DNA of 64,000 bases from a virus. Location of the stretch: IMG/VR virus record IMGVR_UViG_3300030107_001446, positions 76,244 to 140,243 of that record; one strand, written 5' to 3'. Each line of letters starts with the position of its first letter. Position 1 is the stretch's first letter. Both the position numbers and the translations under genes were made by a program. Of this stretch, positions 60,150 to 64,000 are shown piece after piece. A model generated the notes under the pieces. That model was not told the DNA's origin, made no database searches, and saw only the letters and a program-made list of their open reading frames with translations.

Positions 60150-61385
60150 TTGATTTCACTTAGACCACATCAATTACGAGCATTAAATATAATGCAACGT
60201 GAAGATAAGGGACAAATAATAGTGCCAACTGGAGGTGGTAAAACATACATTATGATTAACGATTACATTGCTATGTTACAAGAATGCAATGAAATTGAAA
60301 GTGATAATGTAACAGTAGTTGTTGCACCTCGTATATTATTAGCACAGCAATTATGTGATGATTTCTATCATCAAGTCCCACAAGATTTAAACATATTTCA
60401 TGCACATAGTGGAAGGACTTCGTTTCCAAGTTCTACTAAATCAAATGAAATTGCAGAGTTTGTTGATAACAATCATCAAACAATTATATTCACAACTTAT
60501 CATTCATTGAAGAAAGTTGTAGAATCTGATATAACAATAGATTGCATATATTTTGATGAAAGTCACAATGGCACAGCAAGATCATTCTTTGAAAGTGTTA
60601 GTAACTGTAGTCAATATGCAGAGCGTTGTTATTACTTTACAGCAACACCTAGAATATCATATAAACATGATAGAGGGATGAATAACAAACATATCTGGGG
60701 AAATATCCTGGAATCCGTCCCTGCACCTGAGTTAATTGATGGTGGAAGTTTAATACCACCAACTATAATTCCATTTGAAGTTGATACTAACTATGCTAAA
60801 CATAATGCACATGTCCATCATTCAATTACTATACAAAATGTTATCGACAGTATAGAATTAGAGGGCAGCAAAGTGTTAGTTAGTGTCCCATCATCTAAGG
60901 TATTAATTAACATGTTATCACGCACATATTTGATAAAAGAGTTAAGAAATAAAGGATACGATTTATTACACATAACAAGTAAATTTGGTGCTTATGTCAA
61001 CAACAAAAAAGTTAATCGCTCTCAATTCTTTGAGACTCTCAAGCAATGGGGTGAAGAGAAAGAAAGAAAGTTTATCATCTTTCATTACAGCATCCTATCG
61101 GAAGGCATCAACGTTAGTGGACTCACTCATACAGTATTCTTGCGAAATCTTAACATCGTTGAGATGGCACAAAGCATCGGACGTGTTATTAGGATGGATA
61201 AACAAGATACCAAAGATATTGCAGAAGGCACTATTGATAGTGGGGATATTTGTAATTATCGCAAATCCACTGGTTATTGTATTATTCCTACTCACAAGAG
61301 TTATGGCACTAAAACTCTCAAAAGAATGCAAAGAATAACGGATGACATTTTTAGAGATGGTGTGCATACCACAGCATATTGTTAA
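60150..61385 (+). CDS. SF2 DEAD/DEAH-type helicase
   Basis: 411 residues with a TTG start (no earlier ATG in frame; LRPHQLRALN, the Q-motif-like start, would be lost with a later ATG). Walker A PTGGGKT at residues 26-32, DESH box near residue 136, SAT-type motif TATPR near 167, and motif VI QSIGRVIRMD near 358. This is the type III restriction/UvsW-like group. Shorter than T4 UvsW (502 residues). It could act in branch migration or replication restart. It lies near the restriction-modification locus but is not next to it. Confidence 0.82.
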   Translation: MISLRPHQLRALNIMQREDKGQIIVPTGGGKTYIMINDYIAMLQECNEIESDNVTVVVAPRILLAQQLCDDFYHQVPQDLNIFHAHSGRTSFPSSTKSNEIAEFVDNNHQTIIFTTYHSLKKVVESDITIDCIYFDESHNGTARSFFESVSNCSQYAERCYYFTATPRISYKHDRGMNNKHIWGNILESVPAPELIDGGSLIPPTIIPFEVDTNYAKHNAHVHHSITIQNVIDSIELEGSKVLVSVPSSKVLINMLSRTYLIKELRNKGYDLLHITSKFGAYVNNKKVNRSQFFETLKQWGEEKERKFIIFHYSILSEGINVSGLTHTVFLRNLNIVEMAQSIGRVIRMDKQDTKDIAEGTIDSGDICNYRKSTGYCIIPTHKSYGTKTLKRMQRITDDIFRDGVHTTAYC

Positions 61386-61416
61386 AATGTGTAAACCGCA
61401 ACCAGTACGTGTGCCA

Positions 61417-61467
61417 CCGCACAAAGTGTCCACTAAATGCGGACAAGGTGCGGAAATCGGTTATAAT
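61417..61467 (+). promoter_or_regulatory. Two-part hairpin followed by TATAAT
   Basis: CCGCAC (61417-61422) pairs with GTGCGG (61448-61453), and inside it GTCC (61428-61431) pairs with GGAC (61441-61444). TATAAT is at 61462-61467, 8 nt later, in the 210-nt non-coding gap before 61596. There is no T run. The structure may be an operator or a fold in a small RNA; a -35 box is weak (CGGACA at 61440-61445). The rest of the gap holds no gene I can support. Confidence 0.4.
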
Positions 61468-61595
61468 AAGAATATGGGAAACGAAATCCCATCCCTGAGA
61501 CTCTTAATTATCCACTTGGTAAACAGGTTAGCATAGAGTCAGACATCTGGGATTTTGTTTCTCTCACCTTTGTAAATCTTTACTTCTCTCTTAAC

Positions 61596-61910
61596 ATGCG
61601 TAAAATTGAATCAGAAATGAATGCAGCAGTAACAAATCGTTACAACTTCAGCAAGTCAAATACAACTGTAAACATCAATGACAGAATCGCTGAAGTCAGA
61701 CTTCATGGAAATTTAATCGCTAGAGTTGGTGACAATTTCGTCCAAATCTTCGATGGTGGTTGGCAATCAGTTACAACCAAATCTAGATTAAATGCACTAT
61801 TACAGGCAGTAACACCTAACGGTGGTGTATTTCAAAGAGATTGGACTTGGTATTACAACTCAAGCAAAGTTGGCACAGTCCCATTTTTCTCAGGTATGGA
61901 AGCAGCATAA
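61596..61910 (+). CDS. Conserved-type early protein, 104 residues
   Basis: 104 residues. Beta-rich pattern: TTVNINDRIAEVRLHGNLIARVGDNFVQIFDGGWQSVTT. I recall similar small proteins in cyanophage early regions, without function. It has its own promoter-like box before it and an untranslated gap after. Confidence 0.62.
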   Translation: MRKIESEMNAAVTNRYNFSKSNTTVNINDRIAEVRLHGNLIARVGDNFVQIFDGGWQSVTTKSRLNALLQAVTPNGGVFQRDWTWYYNSSKVGTVPFFSGMEAA

Positions 61911-61932
61911 ACCCTGCTCTCACCTGAGTTTT

Positions 61933-61963
61933 TACTGGCATTTAATATAATGTAAGTCCAGTA
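61933..61963 (+). promoter_or_regulatory. Promoter-like box within an inverted repeat
   Basis: TACTGG (61933-61938) and CCAGTA (61958-61963) flank a TATAAT at 61946-61951, 37 nt before the ATG at 61988. The repeat arms surround the -10 box, as an operator would. There is no good -35 box. Confidence 0.35.
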
Positions 61964-61987
61964 TTTTGTCCCTTTGCTTATTACAAA

Positions 61988-62095
61988 ATGTCAAACAACG
62001 TTGCATTTAACTTTCTTGTTGAATCTCTATCTAGAGCAGAAACAGGTAACGAATTAATCGCACTAATTGACACATACCTTGCAAATCAAGGTTAA
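61988..62095 (+). CDS. Tiny conserved-type protein
   Basis: 35 residues (NNVAFNFLVESLSRAETGNEL). Isolated between the promoter-like box and a hairpin, so it may be a single-gene unit. Similar tiny proteins exist in other cyanophages as I recall. Function unknown. Confidence 0.5.
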   Translation: MSNNVAFNFLVESLSRAETGNELIALIDTYLANQG

Positions 62096-62107
62096 TTAAA
62101 TAATAAT

Positions 62108-62126
62108 GAGGGGTGCAATTCCCCTC
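62108..62126 (+). terminator. Hairpin, possible terminator
   Basis: GAGGGG (62108-62113), loop of 7, CCCCTC (62121-62126). The tail (TCATTCTTA) is only partly T-rich, so termination may be weak or partial. Confidence 0.5.
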
Positions 62127-62145
62127 TCATTCTTAACAATCTCTC

Positions 62146-62322
62146 ATGTTAAATCATCTTTCAGACTTATTAGAATCATGGTGTAATAGTCAGCAATTAG
62201 AGTTTATTAGTGCTGACGATTTACTGTATGGTTACTATCAACAACTCACCATAGATCAACGTGCTTGGTTAAACAATTACATTGAAATATGGGATAAAAC
62301 ACAACAATTTGAGGTGGGTTAA
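62146..62322 (+). CDS. Hypothetical 58-residue protein
   Basis: 58 residues (LESWCNSQQLEFISADDLL, then YIEIWDKTQQFEVG). Located just after the hairpin, two bases before the next gene. Helical. Function unknown. Confidence 0.53.
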   Translation: MLNHLSDLLESWCNSQQLEFISADDLLYGYYQQLTIDQRAWLNNYIEIWDKTQQFEVG

Positions 62323-62324
62323 TC

Positions 62325-62555
62325 ATGTATAAAAGTGAAACATTAGGACGTATCTTTTGGTGTGAAGATGATACTTATGACTTCAAATCATGTCCTATGA
62401 AGTTAGATGGCACAGGCGATTTTGACTATTGGGATTATGTATCAGAGTGGACAGAATGGCATGAAGTAGATATGAATTTACTCTTTGATATTCACAAAGC
62501 ATGTATATTTAATAAGAGAGAATATGCAGGTAGTATAACATTTAATGGGGTATAA
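62325..62555 (+). CDS. Hypothetical 76-residue protein
   Basis: 76 residues, acidic with Trp (FWCEDDTYDFKSCPM, DFDYWDYVSEWTEWHEV). Three bases separate it from the next gene. Function unknown. Confidence 0.56.
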   Translation: MYKSETLGRIFWCEDDTYDFKSCPMKLDGTGDFDYWDYVSEWTEWHEVDMNLLFDIHKACIFNKREYAGSITFNGV

Positions 62556-62558
62556 TTA

Positions 62559-62771
62559 ATGCACTATTCAACACCATACGACATAGGATTAGGCGATTTA
62601 GTGTTATTTAAGGGCATTATTTACTATGTCTTAATTAACTACATTAAAGGTGAAACTGACGCTAAAGGTTATACACCAAACAGCAACAGAACCATCTTAA
62701 TTAATGATACTTTCGGCACAAGGATTATGTGTCATAATTATAAAGAATTGGAGGTAATTGATGAAGAATAA
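62559..62771 (+). CDS. Hypothetical small beta-rich protein
   Basis: 70 residues. A beta pattern (GLGDLVLFKGIIYYVLINYI; TILINDTFGTRIMCHNYKELEV) suggests an SH3-like barrel. The following gene starts within its end. Function unknown. Confidence 0.56.
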   Translation: MHYSTPYDIGLGDLVLFKGIIYYVLINYIKGETDAKGYTPNSNRTILINDTFGTRIMCHNYKELEVIDEE

Positions 62772-62883
62772 AAGTATTACATCACAACTAAGTGATGAAG
62801 CAATTTATCAAATACTAGAGATAATTGCAAGTGAAATTGATAATATAGATGATAAAGAGTTATTCATTAGTATGGAGGATTAA
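62761..62883 (+). CDS. Tiny acidic protein
   Basis: 40 residues (QLSDEAIYQILEIIASEIDN). Overlaps the previous gene by 11 nt and is followed two bases later by the next gene. Function unknown. Confidence 0.48.
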   Translation: MKNKSITSQLSDEAIYQILEIIASEIDNIDDKELFISMED

Positions 62884-62885
62884 CA

Positions 62886-63071
62886 ATGCAAAGTGATGAG
62901 TTTGAAATCAAATTACCTGTTTATTTTACATGTAACGAGTATAAATTCGTAAGGGAATGTATTCAAAATGCACAGGATAATTGGACACAAGATAAATACA
63001 AAACTTGTGATATTGTCCTTAATAAGTTATATGAATTAAGTGAAACTTGCATACAAGATAGAATCAATTAA
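62886..63071 (+). CDS. Hypothetical 61-residue protein
   Basis: 61 residues (FTCNEYKFVRECIQNAQDNW), three cysteines beyond the start, helical. Function unknown. Confidence 0.54.
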   Translation: MQSDEFEIKLPVYFTCNEYKFVRECIQNAQDNWTQDKYKTCDIVLNKLYELSETCIQDRIN

Positions 63072-63100
63072 CCTTTAAACATTCAATCGCATTATTATCA

Positions 63101-63364
63101 ATGACAAAACTAAATCCACGTCCAGTTTACAACAATCCACAGAAACCAGTTGTTAACAACAATGTCAACAAATTCCCCAGATTAACTAATCAAGAATGGG
63201 ATGATATTATAGGATTAATTGATGATAAACTAGAAAGGCAATATTATGAATGTTATCAAACAATAAAGGACAAACTAGAAGCATATAGGCAAGAAGATGT
63301 AATTGTCAACAGGTTATGTGACACTAATATTAGTGACTACGATAAGATACCAAATCGCTATTAA
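63101..63364 (+). CDS. Hypothetical 87-residue protein
   Basis: 87 residues: an Asn/Pro-rich N-terminal arm (residues 5-27) followed by helices (WDDIIGLIDDKLERQYYECYQTI). The arm looks disordered. Function unknown. Confidence 0.56.
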   Translation: MTKLNPRPVYNNPQKPVVNNNVNKFPRLTNQEWDDIIGLIDDKLERQYYECYQTIKDKLEAYRQEDVIVNRLCDTNISDYDKIPNRY

Positions 63365-63401
63365 TACATTATAATATTAGTATAGACAACAAACAAACCT
63401 T

Positions 63402-63656
63402 ATGAATCCAGTATTAAAGCAATTCATTGATTACATTTTTTCATTCTACGGATGTCCTGATGATGTCCTTTACCCACTTGTTAAGGATAACAGGATGGTA
63501 ACCAAACATGAAATTTATCAAGCAATCAAAGTTTATATTGCTAAACTGGAAACCGCATCCGCAGGATCTTTCTACACTTGGGGCGGTGGTGATTCTCTAG
63601 ACAGAGAAAGAGTAAGGGATATTTTAATCTCAGATTTCAACTTCACACTTCAGTAA
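63402..63656 (+). CDS. Hypothetical 84-residue protein
   Basis: 84 residues. PVLKQFIDYIFSFYGCPDDVLYP, then a helical part, a Gly-rich loop (SFYTWGGGDSLD) and RVRDILISDFNFTLQ. A TATAAT at 63370-63375, 27 nt before the ATG, may be a promoter. Function unknown. Confidence 0.58.
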   Translation: MNPVLKQFIDYIFSFYGCPDDVLYPLVKDNRMVTKHEIYQAIKVYIAKLETASAGSFYTWGGGDSLDRERVRDILISDFNFTLQ

Positions 63657-63676
63657 ACCTAATTCATTCTAAAATT

Positions 63677-63844
63677 ATGCCAAATGCTTCAAACAAACTA
63701 CAGACAGACCTTTATAACATCGCATCTAATCACGAAGGAATTTTAGATATGATAGTTTACGGATTTGTTAATGATATGTCACCATCTCAAGTAAGACAAT
63801 ATCAAGACATGCTAGACACCAATTTTCCTAATCAAGTATCCTAA
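63677..63844 (+). CDS. Hypothetical 55-residue protein
   Basis: 55 residues, helical (SNKLQTDLYNIASNHEGILDM, then DMSPSQVRQYQDML). Followed one base later by the next frame. Function unknown. Confidence 0.52.
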   Translation: MPNASNKLQTDLYNIASNHEGILDMIVYGFVNDMSPSQVRQYQDMLDTNFPNQVS

Positions 63845-63845
63845 A

Positions 63846-63974
63846 ATGTTACAACTTCCTACTTCTTACCTAAAATCAGACACATTACTCAAAATCTATC
63901 AAACAGTAACACGCAAACCACAAAGTGTTTACAATCCCCCTAGAAGTAGAAAGATTTCAATACTTAATGATTAA
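63846..63974 (+). CDS. Tiny hypothetical protein
   Basis: 42 residues, basic (LQLPTSYLKSDTLLKIYQTVT, then NPPRSRKISILND). Close coupling to the previous frame is the main support. It ends just before the window edge; what follows cannot be seen. Confidence 0.42.
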   Translation: MLQLPTSYLKSDTLLKIYQTVTRKPQSVYNPPRSRKISILND

Positions 63975-64000
63975 ACACTAAGTATTAACAAATCACTCAC

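Noticed and set aside
53976-61385. Helicase at 60150 as a subunit of the restriction-modification locus
   Set aside because: It is 3.7 kb away, separated by many small genes and a terminator, so the shared helicase type alone does not link it.
61342-61536. 64-residue frame across the helicase end and the non-coding gap
   Set aside because: It runs across the hairpin and the TATAAT box, starts inside the helicase and has no protein-like pattern.
1-64000. CRISPR array, insertion sequence or integrase
   Set aside because: No spaced direct repeats, terminal inverted repeats or recombinase motifs were noticed anywhere in the window.

Overview
The window is part of the genome of a T4-like cyanophage (a myovirus of marine Synechococcus or Prochlorococcus). 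It opens in the last codons of psbA, the photosystem II D1 protein. It also carries the T4-type genes 32, 33, 48, 53, 54, 26, 51, 4 and 5, phoH, thyX, and the cyanophage metabolic genes cp12 and talC (transaldolase) with pyrE and a glutaredoxin. Almost everything is on the + strand, tightly packed, with ATGA or longer overlaps. The base composition is AT-rich, more so after about 45 kb.

Layout. 0-6.4 kb: psbA end, a 2OG-Fe(II) oxygenase, a short tryptophan-halogenase-like protein and a 1251-residue virion protein. 6.4-15.3 kb: a predicted outer-membrane barrel protein, then nucleotide, replication and transcription genes (glutaredoxin, pyrE, thyX, phoH, a RecB-like nuclease, gp33, a ribbon-helix-helix protein, gp32). 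15.3-17.5 kb: a minus-strand block with the baseplate genes gp53 and gp48. 17.4-31.3 kb: gp4, gp54-like, gp26/gp51, two tandem tape-measure-like paralogues, a hub protein, cp12 and a gp5-type spike. 31.3-34 kb: transaldolase and small genes ending at a bidirectional terminator. 34-45 kb: tail-fibre and adhesin genes, including three tandem glycine-rich paralogues. 45-53.8 kb: two full-length FAD-dependent halogenases followed by five 2OG-Fe(II) oxygenases and one JmjC/cupin-type protein. 53.8-56.4 kb: two SPPY-type DNA methyltransferases on either side of a PD-(D/E)XK-like protein, resembling a type II restriction-modification locus. 56.4-64 kb: a dense run of very small genes with one SF2 helicase, typical of a T4-like early or host-takeover region.

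Regulation. Structural genes are preceded, about 20-30 nt before the start codon, by TATAAATA or the variant CTAAATA, which often contains the stop codon of the gene before; these look like late promoters. Host-like sigma70 promoters occur elsewhere, one with perfect consensus (TTGACA-17-TATAAT) before the second methyltransferase.

The strongest unusual points are four. First, a candidate programmed -1 frameshift joining gp26 to gp51, with a T TTT TTC heptamer, a 5-nt spacer and a 10-bp stem. Second, the halogenase and oxygenase cluster next to aromatic- and His-rich adhesins. Third, the phage-borne M-R-M locus. Fourth, the tandem glycine-rich adhesins, whose differences are concentrated in one segment. 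All functional calls are from reading the sequence and from recalled family features; no database search was run.
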